Below, piece after piece: positions 10,401-18,152 of a stretch of 64,000 nt of DNA (position 1 is its first letter; the number at the start of each line of letters is the position of its first letter). This DNA comes from Stenomitos rutilans HA7619-LM2 (GTDB taxonomy: Bacteria; Cyanobacteriota; Cyanobacteriia; Leptolyngbyales; Leptolyngbyaceae). The DNA lies in the NCBI GenBank assembly GCA_019358945.1, contig JAHHIE010000030.1, positions 1 through 64,000 of the forward strand, read 5' to 3'. A program made the translations under genes and the position numbers. The notes beneath the pieces are model-generated. The model searched no databases and was not told the DNA's origin. It saw only the letters and a program-made list of their open reading frames with translations.

Positions 10401-10705
10401 TTTCTCAAGCAGGAGATGGCTTAGAAGCGTTTACATTCCTACAGCAAGATCCTGACGTACATCTGATTATTTCTGATGTTGAAATGCCGCGCATGAATGG
10501 CTTTGAATTTCTCAGTCAGTTGCGAAAAACGCCTACCTTGCAGACAATTCCTGTCGTTATGTTGACTTCTCGTAGCGGTGAAAAATATCGCCAGTTCGCC
10601 ACAGATCTGGGAGCCAATGCGTTTGTGAATAAGCCGTTCTCTGCTGAAGCACTCTTGCCGCTTCTGGAGACGTTGATTAACCCATCGACTCTGGTGAAGT
10701 CATAA
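7424..10705 (+). CDS. CheA-type hybrid histidine kinase with C-terminal receiver (PixL/HmpE type)
   Basis: Central kinase of the taxis operon. An HPt domain occupies residues about 8-110, with the phosphorylated His at residue 50 in AAHTLKGSA. A Pro-rich linker follows (about 330-465). The dimerisation/P3 region is about 480-625. The HATPase domain (about 645-810) shows HLVRNAFDHGIEAP, RDDGQGID and GRGVGLDMV. A CheW-like P5 domain is about 815-960. The receiver (about 970-1090) has LLIEDS, Asp in IISDVEMP and Lys in VNKPFS. This order is that of PilL/PixL/HmpE kinases. The linker contains eight 7-bp DNA repeats that are translated as a 7-residue peptide repeat. Transcribed with the upstream receptor gene, 39 bp apart. 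Confidence 0.92.
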   Translation: MSIPSTVQQEDYANFLTEASDLLQTIEQELFHLKQDHTPARVHSLMRAAHTLKGSAASVQLETVKSVAHVLEDVFRALYNPKVVIDAELEALLFQAYECLRLPLMAEFTGGSVDEAEILGRSATVLSALQTKLGDLFDQDTPIPTSVELGFDLVQSMFEGGVEQRLQALEQALTQPQLTTLAAQLQAEAEVFLGLAESLQLAGFGAIAQTTLAALAAHPNQIQQIAPLAIADFRQGQAAVLAGDRTQGGSPAIALQQLAQVRATVTAPTNVDRNSDGHYPEPHQPFNQPSHQAAHGYRTERSLTATPTLEKKPKTFFQRLKDFFSLEPIYCPDRPIPTPTSPIAPPTTPSLSSSSANDSLDAFFDRISTEPTPFTPPSTLQPDHPLSPSQSELPRPNLSAPDLALSDLPQPDLTLLDLSMPYPALPDLAPPNLAPPDRFNSEQSYPTPDTQHPTPDTRHPTPDSSPTPVVRVNLGQLERLDYLAGELLINQNQQTMQDDQFRLAVQELVLHLQKHKRTLSSLQSWSDLTLATNGSSPQPLLSDGMTDFDALEMDRYTDFHVLVQAALNDLVQLEIVGESLETQIRQARQARETQKRLLTSIQDDLTTARMQPLSETLNRLSRVLQQLATVHSKPVAMSLSGMSVLVDKAIAEKLYNPLLHLVRNAFDHGIEAPALRQASGKPETGQIHIHAYHQGNRTLIEIRDDGQGIDWQRVAEKAIAIGLVTPDVAADLSSAQLADFLFRSGFSTAAQVNDLSGRGVGLDMVRSEMQALKGTVNVSSTPGHGTTFTLSLPLSFSTTRLMICQQHGITYALPINVIQQVILSQPNQLMQTSGQQMVLHWQADDVEQMVPVHTLAQLLNIPRSKTLAEDSSQRTPIILLQGTEGLWGLRVDQVMGEQELVIRPLGTAIAPPPYVYGCSLLNDRQMALVIDPVILQAFHIAPLSALQPTKAPATLHSLLVTAPPSRTHILLIEDSLTVRHSLARTLQEQGYRVSQAGDGLEAFTFLQQDPDVHLIISDVEMPRMNGFEFLSQLRKTPTLQTIPVVMLTSRSGEKYRQFATDLGANAFVNKPFSAEALLPLLETLINPSTLVKS
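8757..8812 (+). repeat. Eight 7-bp tandem repeats inside the cheA-like gene
   Basis: The heptamer ACCCGAC is repeated eight times (the third copy is ACCCAAC). Because three heptamers make 21 bases, it encodes a 7-residue peptide periodicity (HPTPDTR-like) in the interdomain linker. Total length 56 bp. It belongs to the short tandem repeat type common in filamentous cyanobacteria, here inside a coding region. Confidence 0.92.
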
Positions 10706-10801
10706 GGGCAAATAGCCATCTACCCCTATGAGGATTGGGCAATGGAATCTCAAGCATTGACATCACTCCACGTCTAAACATTCTTTTTCAACAGGCTATT
10801 T

Positions 10802-11302
10802 ATGTTTACCATTGCACCACCCCAGTCGTCTCAGCAGCCAGCTTCACAGCCTACGGAGCCACACTCTTGTCAGGCGATCGCCTTTCAAATTGCCGGGCAT
10901 TGGTTGGCACTCCCTCATACGGCCTTGCTGCAAGTGGTTCACCAAACAGCGCTGAACAGGGATGTCGGGTCAGAGACGTTGGTTTATCTAGGGAAGCAGC
11001 CACTTTCCATCCTGAATCTGCGCCCGCTGTTGGCAGCCGTTCCCACTGGTCGATCGCGCTCCCAAGACCAACTTACCGCTATAGAAGCGCCGTTTCTTGT
11101 CATTGCAGCACTGGATACAACCCTTGTCGGCATTCCAGTCGATCAACCACCCATTTTGCTTGAGCTACCCCTCACAGCCACCTATGCTGTACCGCCTGCC
11201 TACTACAACGCCATTCGTGGGATTGCCAGTCATGTGGTTGCGGTTCCCCAGCTAGGGGCAGTCCTCTTACTAAACCTACAGGCAGCCACCAGCGGGGTTT
11301 GA
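10802..11302 (+). CDS. Second CheW-like adaptor
   Basis: The 166-residue protein has the size of a single CheW domain. Visible features are IAFQIAGHWLALPHTALLQVV near the N-terminus and LVYLGKQPLSILNLRPLL in the middle, matching the strand pattern and the conserved NLR-like turn of CheW. It probably docks receptor and kinase in the same operon, about 95 bp after the cheA-like gene. Similarity to the 329-residue CheW protein upstream is low. An alternative overlapping frame starting at 10735 has no family features and was dropped. Confidence 0.75.
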   Translation: MFTIAPPQSSQQPASQPTEPHSCQAIAFQIAGHWLALPHTALLQVVHQTALNRDVGSETLVYLGKQPLSILNLRPLLAAVPTGRSRSQDQLTAIEAPFLVIAALDTTLVGIPVDQPPILLELPLTATYAVPPAYYNAIRGIASHVVAVPQLGAVLLLNLQAATSGV

Positions 11303-11693
11303 CCGTATGCTTTCACAGCTCCTTAGCATTGCCACGGCAGGAGACTCAAGCTGTCACTGAAGCTAGGCTGAATGATAACAACAACTAACAGGCTTAGTTG
11401 TAGCAGCGGAAAAATTCTGGTCTTTAGTGAGCTATTAGAGTGAATTGTCCCACTTATGGTTGAAACCGGGACAGTTCATACTTATTGGTATTGGATTGGC
11501 GTATATGATGAATATAACGAATTGCTGAAGCGAGTGTATGTTGAGTTCGTGATAGAGGCACGGCATAACAAGATCCCATGTATACTAACCGCCGAGAGTT
11601 GATCTGTAGGAGCTCAAGGTTTCTGCGGCGTGTGAAGCGAGACGTTATGCCGAGTTGAGGGAAAGGAATGGTTGAACAACCCTTTAATCAGTA
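11303..11693. other. A+T-rich intergenic region with inverted repeats
   Basis: About 390 bp with no convincing gene. It holds a perfect 8-bp hairpin at 11381-11401 (ACAACTAA, 5-base loop, TTAGTTGT), which may end the taxis operon although no T-run follows, and the longer inverted repeat listed at 11561-11652. Base composition is poorer in G+C than the flanking genes. Confidence 0.5.
11561..11652 (+). repeat. attC-like imperfect inverted repeat (92 bp)
   Basis: The ends are perfect inverted copies: CGGCATAAC at 11561-11569 and GTTATGCCG at 11644-11652. An inner pair is also present (ACCGCCG near 11588-11594 against CGGCG near 11626-11630). Integron attC sites run from a box ending in AAC to a box starting with GTT, are 57-141 bp long and fold into such an imperfect hairpin; AACAAG after the first box is also typical. 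A hypothetical gene starts 42 bp after the second box. No integrase is in the window. The call is structural resemblance only. Confidence 0.4.
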
Positions 11694-12233
11694 ATGATGA
11701 GTACATCCTTTGAATCCTTTGAACAAATGCTCACTGGGGGGCATCCTAACTCATTGGGCAGAACGATTGAAGTTGTCGATTTGGTATTAGAAACTCCAGT
11801 CAAGCTTTCTGATTTATACAATTGCTATTTCAGTACTGATGAAGTTGTTCGGCTGCGCACTTCAAATGCTATCAAGAGAATTTCTCGTGAAAAGCCTGAA
11901 TGGCTCGTACCATACATTGACAAACTAATTTCTGAAGTATCAACTATTCATCAAGCCTCAGCACAATGGACAATAGCAGAATTATTCCAGACCCTTTCAA
12001 TTTTCATGTCGGAAACACAGCGCACTAACGCACTAAAAATCCTTAAACAAAATCTTGAAACTGCTACAGATTGGATTGTTCTGAATAACACAATGGAAAC
12101 GCTCGGTGAATGGGCAGTAACAGATTCAGAATTAAAAGGATGGTTATTGCCACATTTGAATAGGTTGAGTGGCGATAGTAGAAAATCAGTTGCAGGGCGA
12201 GCTAAGAAAATAGACGCAAAGCTGCATAATTGA
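11694..12233 (+). CDS. Hypothetical protein with HEAT-like helical repeats
   Basis: The 179-residue protein has no signal peptide or membrane segment. It is rich in paired amphipathic helices of the HEAT/ARM type: STDEVVRLRTSNAIKRIS, KPEWLVPYIDKLIS, then ASAQWTIAELFQTLS, and a C-terminal helix with SRKSVAGRAKKID. HEAT-like folds bind other proteins or peptides; no enzymatic motif is seen. Two ATG codons in a row (11694 and 11697) can serve as the start. Codon use is more A+T-rich than the neighbours. The gene lies alone between the taxis operon and moxR, next to an attC-like hairpin, which together suggest acquired DNA. Confidence 0.65.
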   Translation: MMSTSFESFEQMLTGGHPNSLGRTIEVVDLVLETPVKLSDLYNCYFSTDEVVRLRTSNAIKRISREKPEWLVPYIDKLISEVSTIHQASAQWTIAELFQTLSIFMSETQRTNALKILKQNLETATDWIVLNNTMETLGEWAVTDSELKGWLLPHLNRLSGDSRKSVAGRAKKIDAKLHN

Positions 12234-12404
12234 TTTCCCATATGCTGGTTCATGTTGTTATAACAACAGCGTCCCGTTTAGCCCAATGACACAACGTTGT
12301 AAGTTGCTCACTAGCAATTCATCGCAAAGCTCTACCCTATGGCCGCTAAAACTAGTGCCGTCACTTCATGATGATTTGACCACAGCAATTGTCCTTTTCA
12401 GCTA

Positions 12405-13313
12405 CTAGGGAATAGCAGTAGTGCTTAAGAGACGCTCCACCACGGTTTTTGCTCTGCGACCACCCATTGGAATCATGCGATGAGCGAGTACATGCGGTGC
12501 CAGGAACTTCACATCATCAGGGATGGCATAATCTCGATCGTCTAAAAACGCGAGGGCTTGGGTTGCGCGGTGGAGAGCAACCGTACCTCTAGGGCTAACT
12601 CCTAACGTAATCTCTTCATCGTGCCGTGTGGCTCGCACCAGGTTGAGCATGTACTGTTGCAGCGTTGGTTCTACCTTGACAAGCGTGCAGAGGCGATGCA
12701 ATTCCTGGATATCGGCGATCGATAAACAAGGTTGTAGCTCTTCCACATTGACTTGCCTTTGCAGTCGCTGCAACATTTGCAGCTCTTCCGTTTCGGACGG
12801 GTAACCCAGCGAGAGCGACAGCATGAAACGATCCATTTGCGCTTCTGGAAGCGGAAACGTGCCTTGATACTCCACCGGATTTTGAGTGGCAATGACAAAG
12901 AACGGATCGGGTACCTGGCGCGATCGCCCATCAACGGTGACCTGGTGTTCTTCCATAACCTCCAGCAATGCCGACTGCGTGCGGGGAGTGGCACGGTTGA
13001 TTTCATCTGTTAGCAAAATATTGGCAAAGACAGGCCCAGGCAAAAATTCAAACGCGCCTGTGCTGGGATTCCAGATATTTGTCCCTGTCACATCGCTGGG
13101 CAGCAGATCGGGAGTGCATTGAATGCGCTGAAACGTGCCGTCGATCGATCGCGCCAGTGACTTTGCCAGCAGGGTTTTACCCACCCCTGGTACGTCCTCT
13201 AGTAGCGTGTGTCCGCCTGAAATCAGGGCCACTAGTACCAACCGAATGGCGTCGTGTTTCCCCACGATCGCCTGTCCCAGGTTTTCCGTCAGTGTTTGAA
13301 TGCGTGCTCTCAT
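12405..13313 (-). CDS. MoxR-family AAA+ ATPase
   Basis: MoxR ATPases are hexameric chaperone-like enzymes that help assemble or activate partner proteins. The 302-residue protein has Walker A at 41-48 (VPGVGKTL), Walker B at about 99-106 (ILLTDEIN), the sensor-1 region VIATQNPVEYQGTFPLPEAQ and a C-terminal lid with the sensor-2 Arg in SPRGTVALHRA. Length fits the family. MoxR genes commonly neighbour genes for DUF58 and von Willebrand A proteins; none is present here, so this is an orphan copy and its client cannot be named from context. Confidence 0.93.
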   Translation of the reverse strand: MRARIQTLTENLGQAIVGKHDAIRLVLVALISGGHTLLEDVPGVGKTLLAKSLARSIDGTFQRIQCTPDLLPSDVTGTNIWNPSTGAFEFLPGPVFANILLTDEINRATPRTQSALLEVMEEHQVTVDGRSRQVPDPFFVIATQNPVEYQGTFPLPEAQMDRFMLSLSLGYPSETEELQMLQRLQRQVNVEELQPCLSIADIQELHRLCTLVKVEPTLQQYMLNLVRATRHDEEITLGVSPRGTVALHRATQALAFLDDRDYAIPDDVKFLAPHVLAHRMIPMGGRRAKTVVERLLSTTAIP

Positions 13314-13510
13314 ACTGATGCAGATTCCAAAAATGTGGGCAGAACAGGTTTCTTTCAGTGTGCCCTAGTTACAGTGGTTAAGCGATTGCATAGCTGATCG
13401 TTAATCCCTATGACGTTATAGCAATCCTCATTTACTGGGCGAAAACTAATCTGGATTAGCCTACTCCTTCAGCGAAGCAAGCTACAGCTTTTAACCATCA
13501 GCTTCCTCTA

Positions 13511-13541
13511 GCTAACCGCTGACTGCTGACTGCTAATTGCT
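13511..13541 (+). repeat. 7-bp tandem repeats (GCTGACT family)
   Basis: Heptads in register: GCTAACC, GCTGACT, GCTGACT, GCTAATT and a partial GCTA. They sit in the 368-bp gap between divergently transcribed moxR and the DUF1361 gene. The same heptad family recurs at 32809-32832 and 57660-57680. Nothing else was recognised in this gap. Confidence 0.85.
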
Positions 13542-13681
13542 ATGACCTACGTCTTTACAGTTCCTTGAATTAAGCCTCTAGATTCACTCATGCAAATTTA
13601 CAGACGCCAAAAGATTGGAGGTTGCTCTTAAGTAGAGGTTAATCTGTGTAGAGGTAGGTCTATCGAAGTCGAGCGATCGAG

Positions 13682-14326
13682 ATGAAATCAAGACTCTTAG
13701 AGGCGATCGAAGCCTTTTCTGGTATCTACAGCGGTTGGATTCTGTGGAACCTCTTTTTAGCCTTCATTCCCCTGGTGCTAAGCTTCTGGCTGTTTCGGCG
13801 CAAAACCAACGATCGCCCCTTTGTGTGGTGGTTAGGATGGCTTGTCTTTCTGGCGTTTTTGCCCAACGCACCCTACTTGTTGACAGACATCATTCACCTG
13901 ATTCGGGGTACACGGGTAGGATACGCTACCTGGATCATTGCGCTGGTCTTCATTCCCTTGCATATTGCTGCCATTGTGAGTGGCTTTGAGGCGTATGTCA
14001 TCTCGCTGATTAACCAGGGGCACTATTTGAAGCGTCAGGGGCAGCGAAAGCTTGTGATGTGGGTTGAGTTAGCTTTTCATGGGCTTTGTGCGATTGGCAT
14101 TTATCTAGGCCGGTTCCAACGTTTCAACAGTTGGGATTTGGTGACCGATCCAGGGAACGTGCTGCTGGTAACGATCGACGATCTGACAGCAAAACTCCCA
14201 CTGCTAGTGGTTGTGGTTACGTTTGTGATTCTCACCGTCCTTTACTGGATCATGAAGCAAATTACGTTGGGGCTGCTGTTGCGCTTTCAATATACGCATC
14301 GGGACAAGCTAATTAACTCTGATTAA
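13682..14326 (+). CDS. DUF1361 membrane protein
   Basis: Integral membrane protein of 214 residues with about six hydrophobic segments. Family-typical motifs are visible: FLPNAPYLLTDIIHL after the second or third span, and LGRFQRFNSWDLVTDP near residue 145. The function of the family is unknown. It is preceded by a long leader region and followed 120 bp later by an antiporter gene on the same strand. No catalytic motif is evident. Confidence 0.85.
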   Translation: MKSRLLEAIEAFSGIYSGWILWNLFLAFIPLVLSFWLFRRKTNDRPFVWWLGWLVFLAFLPNAPYLLTDIIHLIRGTRVGYATWIIALVFIPLHIAAIVSGFEAYVISLINQGHYLKRQGQRKLVMWVELAFHGLCAIGIYLGRFQRFNSWDLVTDPGNVLLVTIDDLTAKLPLLVVVVTFVILTVLYWIMKQITLGLLLRFQYTHRDKLINSD

Positions 14327-14446
14327 GGCAATGGTTTGGCCTGTCTTGGTAAGCCGATCGAGCGATGAGGCAACCTTGGAGCATCCGCTACGCCAGTACA
14401 ATGAAGCATTAGCCTCTGCAAGCCCGCACGCTCGTTGCGATCATGT

Positions 14447-16399
14447 ATGGAACCATCGCTAGATATCACTCTGCAAATGATTTTGACCGTCATCGCAGGG
14501 ATTGGGGCGCAGGTATTAGCAGAATTCCTCAAGGTTCCGGGCATTGTCTTTTTGCTGCTAGCTGGCATTTTGCTGGGTCCCAGTGTCTTTGGATGGCTGT
14601 CTCCCGATCGCCTGGGTTTGGGACTAGACGTCATTGTGTCGCTGCTCGTAGCGGTGATTTTGTTTGAGGGCGGTTTCAACCTGGAACTGCGAGAGTTGGG
14701 TCGCGTGTCGGGTAGCCTGCGCAATCTGGTGACGATCGGCACCCTCATTACCTTGCTGGGCGCTGGCGTTGCAGCCCACTGGCTCAGTGAATTTCCCTGG
14801 GCGATCGCCTTTCTCTATGGCTCTCTGGTGGTGGTGACGGGGCCAACCGTGATTAACCCATTGCTGCGACAGGTCAAGGTCGATCGGCAGGTGGCAGCTT
14901 TACTAGAAGGTGAAGGAGTCCTCATCGATCCTGTTGGTGCGATTCTGGCAGTTGTCGTTCTCAACATCCTGCTAAACGGTGAAGCCGATCCCGTTCGCAT
15001 TATGAGTGGGTTGATGGTACGGTTGGGCATTGGTAGCGTGATTGGCATCGCTGGCGGCTGGTTGCTCGGCTTGATTCTCAAACGAGGGCGCTTTTCCGAT
15101 GACCTGAAAGCCCTGGTAGTATTGGCAGGCTTGTGGGGGCTGTTTGGGCTGGCGCAAACGGTGCAAAGTGAATCAGGGCTAATGGCAACCGTTGCGGCTG
15201 GCATCACGTTAAGAGCCTCATCAATACCCGAAGAACGCTTGCTCAAGCGGTTTAAGGGACAGCTCACTATCCTAGCGGTATCCGTTTTGTTTGTGCTGCT
15301 GGCAGCCGATCTGTCGATCGCAGGCGTCATCGCCCTTGGCTGGGGCGGTGTGTTGACCGTACTAAGCCTCATGCTGGTCGTGCGTCCCCTCAATGTTTGG
15401 TGCTGCACCTGGAACAGTGGCTTGAACTGGCGGCAAAAGCTGTTTATTTGCTGGATTGGCCCAAGAGGAATTGTTTCAGCGTCGATCGCCTCCCTTTTTG
15501 CCATTTCGCTCACTCAGCGCGGTATTAATGGGGGTGACTCCATCAAAGCGCTCGTCTTTCTAACGATTATTCTCACAGTCTGTTTACAGGCACTCACCGC
15601 GCAGTGGGTGGCAAATCTGCTGCGAGTCACCTCCAACGAAGCCACTGGAGCCGTCATTGTGGGCTGCAATCCCTTAAGTTTACTCATTGCACGCCTATTA
15701 ACTGAACGGGATGAACCTGTTACGCTCATTGACACGGCACCTGAAGCGCGTCAAAAGGCGGAACAGGAAAATCATCGCATTTTCATCAGCAGTGCACTCG
15801 ATGCTGAAGTGTTGGAAGAAGCGGGACTGAGCCATGTGGGTACGTTTCTAGCCATGACCAGTAACGGTGAAGTGAATCTGGTCATCGCCCGACAGGTTGC
15901 AGAAGAATTTCGGCCCCCTCGCGTTCTAGCCATCTTCCCACGCGATCCCCAGGTCAACAGCACGCACAAAGCCGCTACCGAAGAACCCAAGATTCAACAA
16001 GCGTTTACGTCTCAAATTACACTCAAAGCCTGGAATGAGTTCATCAGCGATGGGGCTGTCAAACTGGGAGAAACCGTGTTGCGAGAAGACGCGATCGAGC
16101 CACAACAGGCGCACCTGCAATCGCTCATCACAGCCGATACACTGCTGCCAGTACTGATCGAGCGACAGGGAAGTTTAGCCATTTTTCCAGCAAATGAGAG
16201 CTTGCAAGTAGACGATCGCCTGATCTATCTTCTGCATGACCCCAAACCCAAACTCTTAAAGCTCCTCTCTGGCTCCAGTCAGACACGACTCACCCTCGAA
16301 AAACTGCCGGAAGTGGAGAAATTTCCCCTGCTGGTTGATGAGGATGACCGCGAAACGAAGCCCGATGATGAAATACTGACCGCTCCAACGACTGATTAA
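14447..16399 (+). CDS. Cation:proton antiporter (CPA type) with C-terminal TrkA-N/RCK-like domain
   Basis: Membrane antiporter exchanging Na+ or K+ for H+. Residues 1-385 form about 12 hydrophobic segments, with the family motifs GIVFLLLAGILLGPSVFG, VILFEGGFNLELRELG and, in mid-membrane, GEGVLIDPVGAILAV, which carries the Asp expected for ion exchange. Residues about 400-515 resemble a TrkA-N Rossmann domain (AVIVGCNPLSLLIARLL; the usual GxGxxG is GCNPLS) and may bind nucleotide to gate transport. The C-terminal 130 residues resemble a TrkA-C region. I place the start at ATG 14447; a TTG 12 bases upstream is in frame but less likely. The stop overlaps the convergent gene by 4 bp. Confidence 0.88.
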   Translation: MEPSLDITLQMILTVIAGIGAQVLAEFLKVPGIVFLLLAGILLGPSVFGWLSPDRLGLGLDVIVSLLVAVILFEGGFNLELRELGRVSGSLRNLVTIGTLITLLGAGVAAHWLSEFPWAIAFLYGSLVVVTGPTVINPLLRQVKVDRQVAALLEGEGVLIDPVGAILAVVVLNILLNGEADPVRIMSGLMVRLGIGSVIGIAGGWLLGLILKRGRFSDDLKALVVLAGLWGLFGLAQTVQSESGLMATVAAGITLRASSIPEERLLKRFKGQLTILAVSVLFVLLAADLSIAGVIALGWGGVLTVLSLMLVVRPLNVWCCTWNSGLNWRQKLFICWIGPRGIVSASIASLFAISLTQRGINGGDSIKALVFLTIILTVCLQALTAQWVANLLRVTSNEATGAVIVGCNPLSLLIARLLTERDEPVTLIDTAPEARQKAEQENHRIFISSALDAEVLEEAGLSHVGTFLAMTSNGEVNLVIARQVAEEFRPPRVLAIFPRDPQVNSTHKAATEEPKIQQAFTSQITLKAWNEFISDGAVKLGETVLREDAIEPQQAHLQSLITADTLLPVLIERQGSLAIFPANESLQVDDRLIYLLHDPKPKLLKLLSGSSQTRLTLEKLPEVEKFPLLVDEDDRETKPDDEILTAPTTD

Positions 16400-16887
16400 G
16401 CTTTGTAGAGGAATCGATATTCATCCATAGCTTGCTCTCGGCATTCTACAGGAGACAAGTGAGGATGTTCTCGCTGAAGGCCGTACTGTAGAATCTCCAA
16501 ATATGCTGGCACTACACGGCTTTCGCCTAGATCAGCTACTAAGCTTGGGATGTGGCTGCTAAGGCCATATCGAAATTTTCGTACGTCTTTAAGCGGTCGC
16601 TTCTCAAGGGTTCTAACAGCCTTGCCGATCGGATCTTCCCTCTCAAGCCACCTATGTGGATTTCGTTGTATCGACTTTAAGTAGTTCGCTTCACTTTCTC
16701 TAATTAATACGTAAGCAGCAGACGTAATGAGGATCAACCCTAAGATTTCGTCAACAATGGATCCGGTAGTTTTATCTAAATATCGGAGAGCTATCAGGAA
16801 AAAAGAGATTAGAAAAACAACAAATGCGCTTACTGTTAGGATTCCTGTTTTTTCTCGATCAGCAAACCAAGGGGGAATGTTAGACAT
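16396..16887 (-). CDS. Hypothetical membrane protein with two N-terminal spans
   Basis: Unrecognised 163-residue protein. Two hydrophobic segments are seen (about 16-38 and 45-62), followed by a charged cytoplasmic region of about 100 residues rich in Arg, Glu and Leu. There is no lipobox or signal cleavage site. It converges with the antiporter gene, overlapping it by 4 bp tail to tail. No family or function could be assigned; coding is supported by an ATG start, coherent topology and no competing frame. Confidence 0.6.
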   Translation of the reverse strand: MSNIPPWFADREKTGILTVSAFVVFLISFFLIALRYLDKTTGSIVDEILGLILITSAAYVLIRESEANYLKSIQRNPHRWLEREDPIGKAVRTLEKRPLKDVRKFRYGLSSHIPSLVADLGESRVVPAYLEILQYGLQREHPHLSPVECREQAMDEYRFLYKA

Positions 16888-17038
16888 TTTGCCAGAGTTA
16901 GGCTACTTTTCCTGAATTATCTTGCTTAGAGATATAAATGGCAAGCACTTCGTTTCTAATAGCCAAATCCCCCAGAAACACAATACTTGTAGCGGTTCTA
17001 GGGGACATGTACGAAAGCGATTCTAAATACAACCACAA

Positions 17039-17881
17039 TCAGCTTGTTGGCGGCATCACGATTCTTTTCGCTAGGCCAAGGCTCTTGAGAGCTTGAATCG
17101 ACCACCAGGTCATGTCCAGTTCCCACCATTTCAGCCCAGCCTTTGCCACATTGGGGTAGGCGTGATGGTTGTTGTGCCAGCCTTCGCCGTAAGTAAGAAT
17201 CGCTGCCCACCAGAGGTTCCGCGAATTGTCGTCAGGATTAAACGTGCGGTAGCCTCGCATGTGGCTGGCAGAATTGATGAGCCAGGTGCTGTGCCAAAGT
17301 AAGACCGCTCTTAAAAACACGCCGTAGATGACAAACGACCAGCCACCTGCCAGGTAGAGTGCTACACCCACGGGCACTTGCAGCAGCAAGAAGTAGCGAT
17401 CGAGGAAACGATAGAACGGATCTTTATCAATATCTGGCGCGAACTGGCGGTACGAGTTGCGATCGAAGAAACGCGCTTGAGGATAGAACAACCACATCAT
17501 GTGGCTCCACCAAAAGCCTTTTTGAGCCGAATACGGGTCTTTTTCGTTATCTTCGGTATAGAGATGGTGCATGCGGTGCCCAGCGACCCAAAACGTCGGG
17601 CCACCCTGGAGTGCCAACGCACCAATCAACGTAATCGTGCGCTCCAGCCACTTGGGTACCTGAAAGCTACGATGCGTCAGTAGGCGATGATAGCCCAGGC
17701 AAATACCAATACTGCCAAAGAGCCAGTGCAACGCAAGCGTGACACCCAGCGCTGTCCAGGAGAAGAACCAGGGTGCCAGGAGTGCCAGGGCGTGAAATGT
17801 CCCAAAAAACACCACATTGACCCAGCTCAGCGCGATCGACTGCCTGCTTTCGGAGGCAGTTTCAAGAGAATTAGAAGTCAT
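17039..17881 (-). CDS. desC: Acyl-lipid/acyl-CoA delta-9 fatty acid desaturase (DesC type)
   Basis: Membrane di-iron desaturase that puts the first double bond into C16/C18 acyl chains. The three histidine boxes are intact: HRLLTH, HRMHH and HNNHH. Hydrophobic segments flank them as expected. Length (280 residues) fits DesC-type enzymes. The start is ATG 17881, with AAGGA at 17887-17891 upstream; an in-frame GTG 24 bases further out lacks such a site. The gene is divergent from a TetR-type regulator across a 271-bp region with a repeated palindrome (18082-18144), so control of membrane unsaturation by that regulator is a reasonable inference. Confidence 0.9.
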   Translation of the reverse strand: MTSNSLETASESRQSIALSWVNVVFFGTFHALALLAPWFFSWTALGVTLALHWLFGSIGICLGYHRLLTHRSFQVPKWLERTITLIGALALQGGPTFWVAGHRMHHLYTEDNEKDPYSAQKGFWWSHMMWLFYPQARFFDRNSYRQFAPDIDKDPFYRFLDRYFLLLQVPVGVALYLAGGWSFVIYGVFLRAVLLWHSTWLINSASHMRGYRTFNPDDNSRNLWWAAILTYGEGWHNNHHAYPNVAKAGLKWWELDMTWWSIQALKSLGLAKRIVMPPTS

Positions 17882-18081
17882 GAAAATCCTTGTCAAAATG
17901 ACCACAACGAACCAGTGTCTAACCTTGCAGCACTGGCAGGCTTACTCTCTCTACAACCTGCCCCATCCCAGCAGCAAGAAGCCCGATGAGGCAAGTATCA
18001 ATACTCCTGTTCAAGCGATCGCGCCTCTAATGAACTTATCAGCGGCTCGTTTGCAAAAGAACCCGTTACAGTAGGAGAGAA

Positions 18082-18144
18082 TGCAAGTGTTACTTACACC
18101 TGTAGCCTAACAGCGAACTTTAAATCTTGCAAGTGTTACTTACA
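18082..18144. promoter_or_regulatory. Two perfect 17-bp operator candidates between desaturase and TetR genes
   Basis: TGCAAGTGTTACTTACA occurs identically at 18082-18098 and 18128-18144, 46 bp apart (about 4.4 helical turns). Its core AAGTGTTACTT is an inverted repeat (AAGT, 3-base centre, ACTT), the form expected of a TetR-family operator. The second copy ends 9 bp before the regulator's ATG, which would suit autorepression. No good Shine-Dalgarno sequence lies between that copy and the ATG. Confidence 0.7.
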
Positions 18145-18152
18145 TTTTGCCC

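Noticed and set aside
11668..11694. Eight-codon leader peptide before the HEAT-like gene
   Set aside because: ATG 11668 follows AAAGGA and reads MVEQPFNQ before a stop that touches the gene start, but there is no codon bias or hairpin pair to support attenuation.
14815..15513. 232-codon open frame antisense to the antiporter gene
   Set aside because: Ser/Thr/Pro/Arg-rich composition typical of the shadow of a membrane protein gene; no ribosome site or motifs.
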